In this document: one piece after another, positions 34,700-42,559 of the stretch | Layout of the letters: every line of letters begins with the position of its first letter | Numbering within the stretch: the first letter of the stretch is position 1 | Assembly: GCF_000250675.2 (NCBI RefSeq) | Contig: NC_018681.1 | Span: forward strand, 4,154,001 to 4,218,000 | DNA length: 64,000 bases | DNA from: Nocardia brasiliensis ATCC 700358 | Lineage (GTDB): Bacteria; Actinomycetota; Actinomycetes; Mycobacteriales; Mycobacteriaceae | Reading direction: 5' to 3' | Notes under the pieces: generated by a model | Database searches by the model: none | Told to the model about the DNA's origin: nothing | Seen by the model: the letters and a program-made list of their open reading frames with translations, nothing else | Made by a program: the position numbers and the translations under genes

Positions 34700-35164
34700 T
34701 TATCCGACCTTGTTCATGAGGTAGATGGTCAGCCACAGCATCGCGCCCGCGACACCGAGGGCGATGCCGACGTAGGCGGTGGTCGGGCGCGGTTGCGGGT
34801 TCCGATTTTCCTCCGCGAGGCCGACGAGTCCGAGCGGGACGGCGAGCAGCGCCGGGAATCCGCAACCGATCAGGGAGAAGATGCCCAGCCACAGCGCCGC
34901 GGTCGCGACCGGATTCGATCGATTGAGTTGCGCGGGTGCGTAAATCGGGACGGGCGGGGCGAGAGCGGGCCACGCGATGGGCGGGAGATCGGTGAGGGTG
35001 GTCTGCAGGTCGCGCACGGTCCTGGCGCTCAGAGCCTGTCCTACGCGGGTCGAATATTCGGGCGGGCCCAGGCGCCCCTCCCGGAAGTTGTGCGCCAGTG
35101 CGGCGACCACGCGTTCGCGATCGGCGTCCGCGGCAAGCAGATCGGGGTTGAGGTAGGGATGCAT
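34700..35164 (-). CDS. DUF1707 SHOCT-like membrane protein
   Basis: Protein of 154 residues. The first 60 residues form a DUF1707 domain ('AADADRERVVAALAHNFREGRLGPPEYSTRVGQALSARTVRDL'), followed by a proline-rich linker and two C-terminal membrane helices ('LWLGIFSLIGCGFPALLAVPLGLVGL' and 'AYVGIALGVAGAMLWLTIYLM' regions). Such proteins are common small membrane proteins in actinobacteria with no known activity. ATG 35164 lies two bases after the stop of the MerR-type gene, so both form an operon. Confidence 0.88.
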   Translation of the reverse strand: MHPYLNPDLLAADADRERVVAALAHNFREGRLGPPEYSTRVGQALSARTVRDLQTTLTDLPPIAWPALAPPVPIYAPAQLNRSNPVATAALWLGIFSLIGCGFPALLAVPLGLVGLAEENRNPQPRPTTAYVGIALGVAGAMLWLTIYLMNKVG

Positions 35165-35166
35165 CG

Positions 35167-36006
35167 CTACTCCGGAGATTGATCGACGGCCAGGAATTTG
35201 TCCACCGCCTCGATACCGTCGTCGGCGGGTTCGAGGAGGCGCTCGTTGAGCACGGGGATCGGACGGTCCAGCCAGGCGGGGAGTTCGCCTTCGGCGGGGA
35301 GCAATTCGTGCCGGGTGGCGAACTCTTCCGCGAGATGGCGCACCGACTCGCGCAACGCGCTGACCACCACGCCCTCGGCCAGGCCGGTCAATTCCTCCAG
35401 CAGGGCGCGGACCCGGTCGAGCTGGTCGGTTTCGGTGCTGTCGGCCTGGATGCGCGGCCACAGGGTGCGTTCGAAGATATCGCCGAAGTCCGCCGCGATC
35501 TGATCGGTGTGCGCACGCAGCCGGATCACCTGGTCGAGCACCTCGGCGGGCGGGATATCGAGGTCGGCGACCCGCATCCCGCTGGTCAGCGCCCAGCGCC
35601 GGGCCTGCGGGCGCCCGCGCCGCCAGCGGACCAGCCCGAGCTGAGTTGCCTTGCGCAGCAGGGTGGGTCGCAGCTCCTTGGCCTTGATCATCACCCGGAT
35701 CTCGCGCAGGCCGAGCGGTACCCAGTCCTCCGGGCCGCCGGGTAGGGCGAGCAGATCCGCCACCGTCGCGCCTTGTTCGCGGGCCGTGAGCAGTTCGGTG
35801 ATGGAGGTGAGCGAGAAACCGCGATCCTGTAGGCGCTGCACCAATTCGAGCCGTTGCAGGTGCGAGCTGTCGTAGCGCGCGGTGCGTCCGGCGCGGCGCG
35901 GCGCGTGCAGCAGTCCTTTCGACTGATACATCCGCACGGTGCTGGTGGGCACGCCGGCGCGCGCGGCCAGGTCTTCCACGGTGAGGTCGATGCTCTTCGT
36001 TCGCAC
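35167..36006 (-). CDS. MerR-family transcriptional regulator
   Basis: Regulator of 279 residues. The N-terminal MerR winged helix is clear ('TVEDLAARAGVPTSTVRMYQSKGLL', 'RTARYDSSHLQRLELVQRL'). The rest is a long helical domain without the Cys ligands of metal sensors; it resembles the long actinobacterial MerR proteins with unknown effectors. The start is GTG 36006. A CTAG-flanked stretch at 36030-36052 lies just upstream and may be its operator. It is transcribed with the DUF1707 gene. Confidence 0.9.
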   Translation of the reverse strand: MRTKSIDLTVEDLAARAGVPTSTVRMYQSKGLLHAPRRAGRTARYDSSHLQRLELVQRLQDRGFSLTSITELLTAREQGATVADLLALPGGPEDWVPLGLREIRVMIKAKELRPTLLRKATQLGLVRWRRGRPQARRWALTSGMRVADLDIPPAEVLDQVIRLRAHTDQIAADFGDIFERTLWPRIQADSTETDQLDRVRALLEELTGLAEGVVVSALRESVRHLAEEFATRHELLPAEGELPAWLDRPIPVLNERLLEPADDGIEAVDKFLAVDQSPE

Positions 36007-36392
36007 GGTTCCAGCGTTGCAGTGTCGAGTCGGCTAGTCAACACTCTTCTAGTAAATGCTCACAACGTGTCTGATTTCGGCAGTTCAGCGCAGGTTCCTG
36101 TGCGGCAAAGGGGTTGCCGCGCGGGATTGATGCTCATCTACCGTGATCCGGCGAGGTGGTTCCGGATCGGGGACTTTGGTCCTGCGGATGGATTGCCGAT
36201 GGCCCTATCGGCCGCGGCACCGCACCTCGATTCTTGTTTGCCAGAAGATGCGGACGTGAAAACGGCTGTGGTTGAAGGTAATACCTACCTGAGTGACCTC
36301 GGTCACATTGTTAGCTGAGTGATTGCGGAGATCATGGACGGTCTGCTGTTCTGGGAAAAGTTACGTGCACGGTTGGATCGCTCTCTTGTGGG
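36007..36392. other. Divergent intergenic region with two palindromes
   Basis: This 386-base gap separates the MerR-type gene from the EspR-like gene. It holds AGGTAATACCT (36276-36286) and GTGACCTCGGTCAC (36293-36306), both perfect palindromes, within about 120 bases of the EspR-like start. A 62-codon frame from ATG 36130 exists but lacks a ribosome site, so I do not call it a gene. The palindromes may be operators for the EspR-like protein or its promoter region. Confidence 0.5.
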
Positions 36393-36872
36393 GTGGGTGA
36401 ACTGGTGAAGACGATTTCGGGACAGGAAGCAGCCCCGCCGGGGACCTGTGACGACACGGCCGACGCGTTGGCCGCGCGGCTCGACGCGCTGTTCCACACG
36501 GTGCGCGATCCGATCGGCAAGCCCTACACCTACGCGCGCGTCGCCGCCGCGTTGCAGGCAGCCGGCTGCCCCGTCTCCAACTCCTATCTGTCGCAACTAC
36601 GTTCAGGAGTCCGGAGCAATCCGTCCGAACAATTGCTGGCCGCACTGTCGGCATTCTTCGGTGTGCCGCTCGACTACTTCTACGGCGGCGTCGAACCGGA
36701 CGCGGCGTCCGGCGATCGCCCGCTGCTCACCGGGCTGTGTAACGAGAGCCTGCGCAAACTGCTCGACCTGGCCGCCGACCTGTCCGACGAATCGCAGGAA
36801 CTGCTCACCGCGCTGGCCGAACGACTGCGCATCAGCGAAGAACACGCGCCGGCGACAGCCGAGCCGGCCTGA
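36393..36872 (+). CDS. EspR-like helix-turn-helix regulator
   Basis: Regulator of 159 residues. 'SNSYLSQLRSGVRSNPSEQLLAALSAFFGVPLDYFYG' matches the recognition helix region of mycobacterial EspR ('YLSQLRSGNRTNPS'), and the following helical tail fits its dimerisation domain. EspR is a nucleoid-associated regulator of ESX-1 and envelope genes. Here no ESX genes are in view, and the protein has a longer N-terminus and C-terminus than EspR. GTG 36393 is used; GTG 36405 is equally possible. The next gene, 146 bases on, encodes a trypsin-like protease. Confidence 0.85.
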   Translation: MGELVKTISGQEAAPPGTCDDTADALAARLDALFHTVRDPIGKPYTYARVAAALQAAGCPVSNSYLSQLRSGVRSNPSEQLLAALSAFFGVPLDYFYGGVEPDAASGDRPLLTGLCNESLRKLLDLAADLSDESQELLTALAERLRISEEHAPATAEPA

Positions 36873-37018
36873 CCGCGCCTCGCGCGATTCCGGCACGCGC
36901 CGGTTCTCGTCCCTGGGCGCTGTGGGCCGCATTTCCGCTGTACCCGAACGTATTCGAAGTAAGATGATGATCCGCCGAGGCCTCGGCGCAGACGATTCAT
37001 CGCGTCATTCGACTGGGG

Positions 37019-38065
37019 ATGTTGGCTATGTGGTGGAATCCGGTCGACGAAGAATCGGAAACCCTGCGCCGCAATGTCGACACGCTGACCACCCGCTATC
37101 GCGACCATCTGGATGCCGTCGCGAACGGCCGCACCCCGCAACTGGTCTGGGGAGTCGGTAGTGCGCCGGATCCGAGCGGCCGCTGGAACAACGAACTCGT
37201 GCTCGTCGAATGCGGCGCGCTCGGCCCCGACAGCGGCATCACGGTCGGTCGCTACACCGCGTTCGAGCTGCTCCAGCGGGTGGATCCGCGCGCACAGCGG
37301 CGATTCGCGGAGGCACCCGCCCTGCAACTGCTGATCGACTGGCGGATCGGTCCGGCGACGCTCATCGACGTCACCACCCGTCCGCTGCCCGCCGCCGCGC
37401 AGGTACAGCCGCGGGACCTGGTCCGCGAGAACGCGGTACCGAACCGGACCGCCACCGCCGGGGTGTCGTGCATCCGTACCGCGACGAACACACCCGCGAT
37501 CGTCACGGCCGGGCACCTCGTCACCGGCGTCGGCGCTCGAGTGCAGATCTACGCGTCCGGTCAGCGGACACCGAGCTGGATCGAGGGCATCGTGAGCCAC
37601 TGGTCCGATCCTGCGGTCACCGGCGGCGCGGGCTATGACTATGCGGTGGTGGAACTGCGGGACCAGCGCGACCAGATCCTCGGCCTGCATCACACCGGAC
37701 CCGCTGGGACGCCACGGCCGCCGTACGCGCCGATCGAGGTGACCGCCTACGGCGCGATCTCGGGCCGTCGCGCCGGCCAGATCATCGGCGCGCTCACCCA
37801 ACTCGGCGACCCTGCCCGGCAGTGGTCGGCCTGCTGGCAGCTCGGCCCGTCCTACCTGCTCGCCCTCGGCGACTCGGGCGGTCTCGTGCTCGGCACCAGC
37901 GGTGCGCACAGCGGAAAGGTGCTGGGGCACTTCGTCGGTGGCTCCTACTGGCCGAATCGACCAGGGCTGGTGCACCAGTACGTGCAGGACATGGCTTCCT
38001 GTCTGGATTCCGGCCTCGGCCGCCACATCACTCTGTGCGGCGGCGGAGCATCGCCGGAATTCTGA
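37019..38065 (+). CDS. Trypsin-like (S1-type) serine protease without signal peptide
   Basis: Protein of 348 residues. The last 200 residues carry a chymotrypsin-fold triad: His near 165 in 'TAGHL', Asp near 207 in 'YDYAVVEL', Ser near 285 in 'GDSGGLVLG'. The first 140 residues are a helical, charged domain unlike a prodomain, and there is no signal peptide or membrane helix, so it should act in the cytoplasm, which is unusual. ATG 37019 or ATG 37028 is the start. It follows the EspR-like gene on the same strand. Cytoplasmic trypsin-like modules occur in bacterial conflict systems, but that role is inference. Confidence 0.8.
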   Translation: MLAMWWNPVDEESETLRRNVDTLTTRYRDHLDAVANGRTPQLVWGVGSAPDPSGRWNNELVLVECGALGPDSGITVGRYTAFELLQRVDPRAQRRFAEAPALQLLIDWRIGPATLIDVTTRPLPAAAQVQPRDLVRENAVPNRTATAGVSCIRTATNTPAIVTAGHLVTGVGARVQIYASGQRTPSWIEGIVSHWSDPAVTGGAGYDYAVVELRDQRDQILGLHHTGPAGTPRPPYAPIEVTAYGAISGRRAGQIIGALTQLGDPARQWSACWQLGPSYLLALGDSGGLVLGTSGAHSGKVLGHFVGGSYWPNRPGLVHQYVQDMASCLDSGLGRHITLCGGGASPEF

Positions 38066-38238
38066 CCGCGGCGGGCGTTTCCGTGCCGACCGCGGTGATA
38101 TCGCCGATTCCGGGGCGAACCGGCCGGGCCCGTAGTTCTATGGGCGTGACGTTATCTTGCGTCCCCTGAACACTTCTGGCAGGTTCGGATTTATCCGCGC
38201 GCGCCGGAACAAGCCGGTGACTGCGATTGGAGGACACC

Positions 38239-39153
38239 ATGGACTCTCCGCTCGTCTCCGTGGGTCTGCCCCTGGTGTTGATCGTGATCATGTTCGGGCT
38301 GGGGCTTTCGCTCACCGTGCCCGACTTCACGCGAATCGCCAAGAACCCCAAAGTCGTCAGTATCGCGCTGGCCTGCCAGCTGCTGTTGCTGCCGTCGATC
38401 GCGTTCGGTCTGGTGCTGTTGTTCGATCCGTCACCGAATCTGGCGGTGGGGGTGATGTTGCTCGCGGCCTCGCCGGGTGGCACGGCGGCGAATCTGTTCA
38501 GCCATCTCTTCCACGGCGATGTCGCGTTGAATGTGTCGCTGACCGCGGTGAATTCGGTGATCGCGGTGGTCACCGTCCCCTTGGTGACGAACTTCGCCCT
38601 CGGCTATTTCGATCCGGGGGAGTCGGGCACGGTGGGGTTGCAGTTCGGCAAGACCGTGCAGGTGTTCTCGATCGTGCTGATTCCGGTCATGCTCGGCATG
38701 CTGGTGCGCCGGTTCGCACCGGGTTTCGCGGACCGGATGGACAAACCCGTCCGGATCGGTTCCGCGCTCACGCTGACGCTCGTGATCACCGCGACGATCA
38801 TCGACCAGCGCGGCGATGTCGTGGCGTATGTGCGCGCCATCGGCGTCGCCATGATCCTGTTCTGCCTGATCAGTTTGACCGTGGGCTATCTCGTCCCGCG
38901 CGTGCTCGGCGTCGAGGACCGCCAGGCCATCGCCTGCTCGATGGAGGTCGGCATCCACAACGGCGTCATCGCCATCACCATCGCCATCAGCGTGCTGGGC
39001 AGCACCGAAATGGCCATCCCCGCCGCCGTCTACGGCGTCGCCATCTTCCCCTTGGCCGCCGGCTTCGGCTGGCTGGTCACCCGCAACCACCCCGAACGCC
39101 CCCGCACCGCCGCGGTCGACCGCGGCGGCGACCCCGCCGAGACCACCCGCTGA
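38239..39153 (+). CDS. Bile-acid:sodium symporter (BASS) family transporter
   Basis: Membrane protein of 304 residues with about nine helices. 'MLLAASPGGTAANLFSHLFHGDVALNVSLTAVNS' is the sodium-site crossover motif of the BASS family, and 'MEVGIHNGVIAITIA' is the second crossover. Bacterial members import organic anions (pantoate, pyruvate-like acids, sterol acids) with sodium. ATG 38239 follows 'ggagg'. It appears monocistronic. Confidence 0.9.
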   Translation: MDSPLVSVGLPLVLIVIMFGLGLSLTVPDFTRIAKNPKVVSIALACQLLLLPSIAFGLVLLFDPSPNLAVGVMLLAASPGGTAANLFSHLFHGDVALNVSLTAVNSVIAVVTVPLVTNFALGYFDPGESGTVGLQFGKTVQVFSIVLIPVMLGMLVRRFAPGFADRMDKPVRIGSALTLTLVITATIIDQRGDVVAYVRAIGVAMILFCLISLTVGYLVPRVLGVEDRQAIACSMEVGIHNGVIAITIAISVLGSTEMAIPAAVYGVAIFPLAAGFGWLVTRNHPERPRTAAVDRGGDPAETTR

Positions 39154-39233
39154 CCCGCCCGCGCGCATCCCTGTTTGCGTGCGCGTAACCGGGCTAACCC
39201 GAGGGGGACCGGTGTTCGAGGATGGGATGAGTC

Positions 39234-39653
39234 ATGCGGGATACGGCGCAACGCGGTGGGGGTAGTAGGACAATGCCGTCGGACGTGCGGGGGAAGTTGA
39301 CGATCTTCGATCGTTTCGCCACCGGGGCCGCGGCGCTCACCGCGAAGGCGGGGTTCTTCGTCTTCTGTGTGCTGCTGGTGCTGCTGTGGGCACCGACGTT
39401 TCTGGTGCTGCCGAGCATCGACACCTGGCAGTTGGTGATCAACACCGCGACCACGATCATCACGTTCCTGTTGGTGGCGCTGTTGCAGAACACGCAGTCG
39501 CGCTCCGATGAAGCGGTGCAGCAGAAGCTCAATGCGATCGCCGACGCGCTGGCCGACTTCATGGGCGAATTGAGCGGCGATCACCCGGAGCTCGAACGCC
39601 ACCGCCGTGAACTCGCCGACGCGGTCGGCCTGGAGAACCGCGAATCGGCTTGA
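39234..39653 (+). CDS. Low-affinity iron permease family protein
   Basis: Small protein of 139 residues with two membrane helices ('GFFVFCVLLVLLWAPTFL', 'LVINTATTIITFLLVALL') and the tail 'QNTQSRSDEAVQQKLNAIADAL', which is the signature of the low-affinity iron permease family (COG5478). Transport by bacterial members is not proven. Its end overlaps the convergent GNAT gene by 73 bases, an unusually long convergent overlap. A second in-frame ATG at 39273 is possible. Confidence 0.82.
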   Translation: MRDTAQRGGGSRTMPSDVRGKLTIFDRFATGAAALTAKAGFFVFCVLLVLLWAPTFLVLPSIDTWQLVINTATTIITFLLVALLQNTQSRSDEAVQQKLNAIADALADFMGELSGDHPELERHRRELADAVGLENRESA

Positions 39654-40249
39654 CCGGCACGCCACATGAAGTGGTTGTCGACGTCGTGGATACGGGCGCG
39701 TGCGATGGTCTCGAAGCCGAAACTCTGGTATAGCAACACATTTCGAGCTACGTCGGTTTCCAGGAACGCGGGCATTCGCTCGGCGTCGACCTTCGCCAGG
39801 AACGCGGTCAGCAGCCGTCGCCCGATGCCCTGCCCCTGCTGATCGGGGCGGACGCCGATCGGCCCGATATGCCAATGCGGTTGGCGCGGATCGTGTCCGG
39901 CCATCACGCGCGGGGCGGTGACGGCCCGGGGCAGTCTGGTGCCGAGCAGGACGATCATGCGTGGTGCGAGGCGCAGCTGCTCGGCGGCGCTGAACTGACA
40001 CCGCGGCCACGGCGCGGCATTCAGCACGCCGACCACCTGTCCGGCGCGCTCGGCCACCAGCACCGTGGCGGCCGCCCGGCCGAGTTTGCCGAGCCGGGCT
40101 CCGGCGCGCATCAAGCGCGCGGCGCGCGCCCGATCGCCCCGGGTCACCGCGAGGGCGTTCGGATTGTCGGCGAAGGCCAGGCCGAGTACGTCACACGCCG
40201 CGGCCAGGTCGGTGCGCTGCATCGGCCGGATTTCCGTCATAGCGACCAT
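39581..40249 (-). CDS. GNAT-family N-acetyltransferase
   Basis: Protein of about 222 residues: 'IRPMQRTDLAAACDVLGLAF' at the N-terminus and the acetyl-CoA motif A 'IGPIGVRPDQQGQGIGRRLLTAFL', followed by 'LETDVARNVLLYQSFGFE'. It resembles GNAT enzymes that acetylate small amines or drugs. The start is ATG 40249 or ATG 40240. The last 20 residues are Ser/Arg-rich and overlap the antisense end of the iron-permease-like gene. Confidence 0.85.
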   Translation of the reverse strand: MVAMTEIRPMQRTDLAAACDVLGLAFADNPNALAVTRGDRARAARLMRAGARLGKLGRAAATVLVAERAGQVVGVLNAAPWPRCQFSAAEQLRLAPRMIVLLGTRLPRAVTAPRVMAGHDPRQPHWHIGPIGVRPDQQGQGIGRRLLTAFLAKVDAERMPAFLETDVARNVLLYQSFGFETIARARIHDVDNHFMWRAGQADSRFSRPTASASSRRWRSSSG

Positions 40250-40308
40250 CGTGCCGCCGTGCCGGGCGCGCGTCCCGGATCCGGTCCATCCACCGGACCG
40301 CGCCGCAT

Positions 40309-41034
40309 TCAGGTGCGGGCGACGAAACGGAAGCGGTCGCCGCGGTAGATCGAGCGGGTCCACTCGATGGGGCGGCCCGCGGGATCGCAGGCGCGGCGCT
40401 GGATCAGCAGGGTGGGGGAGCCGACCGCGACATCGAGCAGGGCCGCCTCCGCCGGAGTGGTGAGCGCGGTTTCGACGGTATCCTCCACGCCGGCCACCTC
40501 GATCCCGTAGCAGTCGCGCAGGGTCGCGTAGAGCGAGCCTTTATCGGTCAGCCGTCGGCGCAGGTCGGGCAACTTGTCGGCGAGGTGCGCGATCTCGATC
40601 GCCAGCGGTTCGCCGTCGACCGAGCGCAGGCGTTCGAGGCGATGGATCCGGGCGCCGGGCGCGATCCCGAGCCGTCCGGCGACCACCTCGTCCGCCGCCA
40701 CCTTCGTCAGCTCCAGGATGCGCGAATCTACTTGCAGCCCTTGCGCGTCGAGGTCGTCGGTCAGCGACGTCAACTGCTGCAGGTGCACCACCTTGGGCGG
40801 CGCGACGAACGTCCCGCTGCCCTGCACGCGCCGCAGCAGTCCCTCGGCCGCGAGTTCGGCGAGGGCCTTGCGCAGCGTGGTCCGCGAGGTGGCGAGCTGT
40901 TCGGCGAGCACCCGTTCGGGTGGGAGCGCGGTGGACGATTCCAGCGTGCTGATGAGCTGGCGCAGCGCCAGTTTGGTGCCGTAGTAGCGCGGCTGCTGCG
41001 TGGTGTCCGGAGCGGTTCCGGTGGTGTTGCCCAT
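40309..41034 (-). CDS. GntR/HutC-family repressor with UTRA domain (NagR/DasR-like)
   Basis: Repressor of 241 residues: N-terminal GntR winged helix ('LPPERVLAEQLATSRTTLRKALAELAAEGLLRRVQGSGTFV'), then a UTRA effector domain ending 'GRPIEWTRSIYRGDRFRF'. DasR and NagR of this class sense glucosamine-6-P or GlcNAc-6-P. It is divergent from a sugar transporter, kinase and isomerase operon. Two sites of the form ATTGGTGTAnnCCAAT lie in the shared promoter, close to the TGGT-ACCA-type sites of DasR/NagR proteins. ATG 41034 is chosen; upstream open frame is not coding. Confidence 0.92.
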   Translation of the reverse strand: MGNTTGTAPDTTQQPRYYGTKLALRQLISTLESSTALPPERVLAEQLATSRTTLRKALAELAAEGLLRRVQGSGTFVAPPKVVHLQQLTSLTDDLDAQGLQVDSRILELTKVAADEVVAGRLGIAPGARIHRLERLRSVDGEPLAIEIAHLADKLPDLRRRLTDKGSLYATLRDCYGIEVAGVEDTVETALTTPAEAALLDVAVGSPTLLIQRRACDPAGRPIEWTRSIYRGDRFRFVART

Positions 41035-41064
41035 GCCGCCGAACCTACCGCGCCGCCCCCGGAG

Positions 41065-41093
41065 TTGACGCCGGAATTGGTGTATGCCAATCT
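41065..41093 (+). promoter_or_regulatory. Promoter of the amino-sugar operon
   Basis: TTGACG (41065-41070) and CAATCT (41088-41093) are 17 bases apart, and the first GntR operator sits across the spacer and -10 box, so repression would block RNA polymerase. The -10 match is modest. Confidence 0.45.
41076..41091. promoter_or_regulatory. GntR operator, site 1
   Basis: 'attggtgtatgccaat' is a near-perfect palindrome that matches site 2 at 14 of 16 positions. Its centre is 30 bases (about three helical turns) from that of site 2, so two repressor dimers could bind the same DNA face. Confidence 0.75.
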
Positions 41094-41105
41094 CGTCACC
41101 GGCAA

Positions 41106-41121
41106 ATTGGTGTACACCAAT
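41106..41121. promoter_or_regulatory. GntR operator, site 2
   Basis: 'attggtgtacaccaat' is a perfect 16-base palindrome, extended to 18 by flanking a and t. It lies 34 bases before the sugar porter start codon and downstream of the predicted -10 box. Confidence 0.8.
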
Positions 41122-41155
41122 TACTTCCCTGATCAACGGTGAGAGGCGAAGAAAC

Positions 41156-42559
41156 ATGGGGTTCGTGGCCGAGCTGCGGGCGTCGTCCCGGTTGGGGGTG
41201 GTGGTCGGCGTAGCCGCCGCCAGCGTCGGGGTGATCTACGGCTACGACCTGTCCAACATCGCGGGCGCGTTGCTGTTCATCACCGACGAGTTCGGGTTGA
41301 CCACACGGCAGCAGGAACTGCTCACCACGGCCGTGGTGATCGGCGAGATCGCGGGCGCGATCGGGGGCGGCGTGCTCGCGAACCGGATCGGCCGCAAGAA
41401 GTCGATGGTGCTCGTCGCGGCGACCTACGGCGCGTTCGCGGTGCTGGCCGCGTGCTCGACGGCCTTGCCGATGCTGATGGCGGCGCGGCTCGCGCTCGGC
41501 ATCACGATCGGTATCTCCGTGGTCGTGGTGCCGGTGTTCGTCGCGGAGTCCGCGCCGACCCGGGTGCGCGGCGCGCTGCTGGTGGCATACCAGGTCGCCA
41601 CGGTGATCGGCATCATCATCGGGTACCTCGCGGCGTATCTGCTGGCGGGTACCCAGAGCTGGCGCTGGATGCTCGGGCTGGCGGCGGTGCCCGCCGTGCT
41701 CACCACCGTGTTGCTGCTGCGGCTGCCCGACACCGCCCGCTGGTATGTGATGAAGGGCCGGATCGAGCAGGCTCGTCAGGTGCTGCGCCGCGTCGAGCCG
41801 GACCTCGACGCCGACGCCCAGCTCGCCGAGATCGAGCACGGGCTGCGCGAGGAATCCGGCGGCGCGCTGCGGGAGATGCTGCGCAAGCCGTATCTGCGGG
41901 CCACGGTCTTCGTGGTCGGGCTCGGCTTCTTCATCCAGATCACCGGCATCAACGCGATCGTCTACTACAGCCCCCGGCTGTTCGAGGCGATGGGTTTCCG
42001 CGGCCACTTCGCCCTGCTCGTGCTGCCCGCACTGGTGCAGGTGGCCGCTCTGGCGGCGGTGCTGGTCGCGCTGGTGCTCGTCGATCGGCTGGGTCGCAGG
42101 CCGATTCTGCTGTCCGGGATCGGCATGATGATCGCGGCCAACGCGCTGCTCATCGCGGTGTTCGTGGCCGGCTCCGATTTCGGCGGGGTGCTGACCGTGC
42201 TCGGGTTCGTCGGCGTGCTGCTGTTCACCGTCGGTTTCACCTTCGGATTCGGTGCGCTGGTGTGGGTGTACGCGGGCGAGAGTTTCCCGGCGCGGCTGCG
42301 CTCGACCGGGTCGAGCGCGATGCTCACCTCGGATCTGGTCGCGAACGCGATCGTGGCGGGCGCGTTCCTGACCATGCTCGAATCCCTGGGCGGCGCGGGC
42401 ACTTTCGCGGTGTTCGGCGCGCTCGCGATCGTCGGCTTCGGGTTCGTGTACCGGCTGGCGCCGGAGACCAAGGGCCGCCAACTCGAGGAGATCCAGTACT
42501 ACTGGGCCAACGGCGGCCGCTGGCCCGCGGTCACGCGGGAGCAGGACGTGCGCGCATGA
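41156..42559 (+). CDS. MFS sugar porter (probable amino-sugar importer)
   Basis: Membrane protein of 467 residues with 12 helices and sugar-porter signatures: 'NRIGRKK' after helix 2, 'DRLGRRP' after helix 8 and 'PETKGRQLEEIQ' at the C-terminus. It probably imports a hexosamine or related sugar with protons. ATG 41156 follows 'gagagg'; the frame is open upstream through the operators. It overlaps the kinase gene by four bases (ATGA). The gene replaces the PTS or ABC importer seen in many NagR/DasR-type regulons. Confidence 0.9.
   Translation: MGFVAELRASSRLGVVVGVAAASVGVIYGYDLSNIAGALLFITDEFGLTTRQQELLTTAVVIGEIAGAIGGGVLANRIGRKKSMVLVAATYGAFAVLAACSTALPMLMAARLALGITIGISVVVVPVFVAESAPTRVRGALLVAYQVATVIGIIIGYLAAYLLAGTQSWRWMLGLAAVPAVLTTVLLLRLPDTARWYVMKGRIEQARQVLRRVEPDLDADAQLAEIEHGLREESGGALREMLRKPYLRATVFVVGLGFFIQITGINAIVYYSPRLFEAMGFRGHFALLVLPALVQVAALAAVLVALVLVDRLGRRPILLSGIGMMIAANALLIAVFVAGSDFGGVLTVLGFVGVLLFTVGFTFGFGALVWVYAGESFPARLRSTGSSAMLTSDLVANAIVAGAFLTMLESLGGAGTFAVFGALAIVGFGFVYRLAPETKGRQLEEIQYYWANGGRWPAVTREQDVRA

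Noticed and set aside
36130..36318. A 62-codon ORF from ATG 36130 before the EspR-like gene.
   Set aside because: It has no ribosome site or known motif and spans the palindromes that look regulatory.
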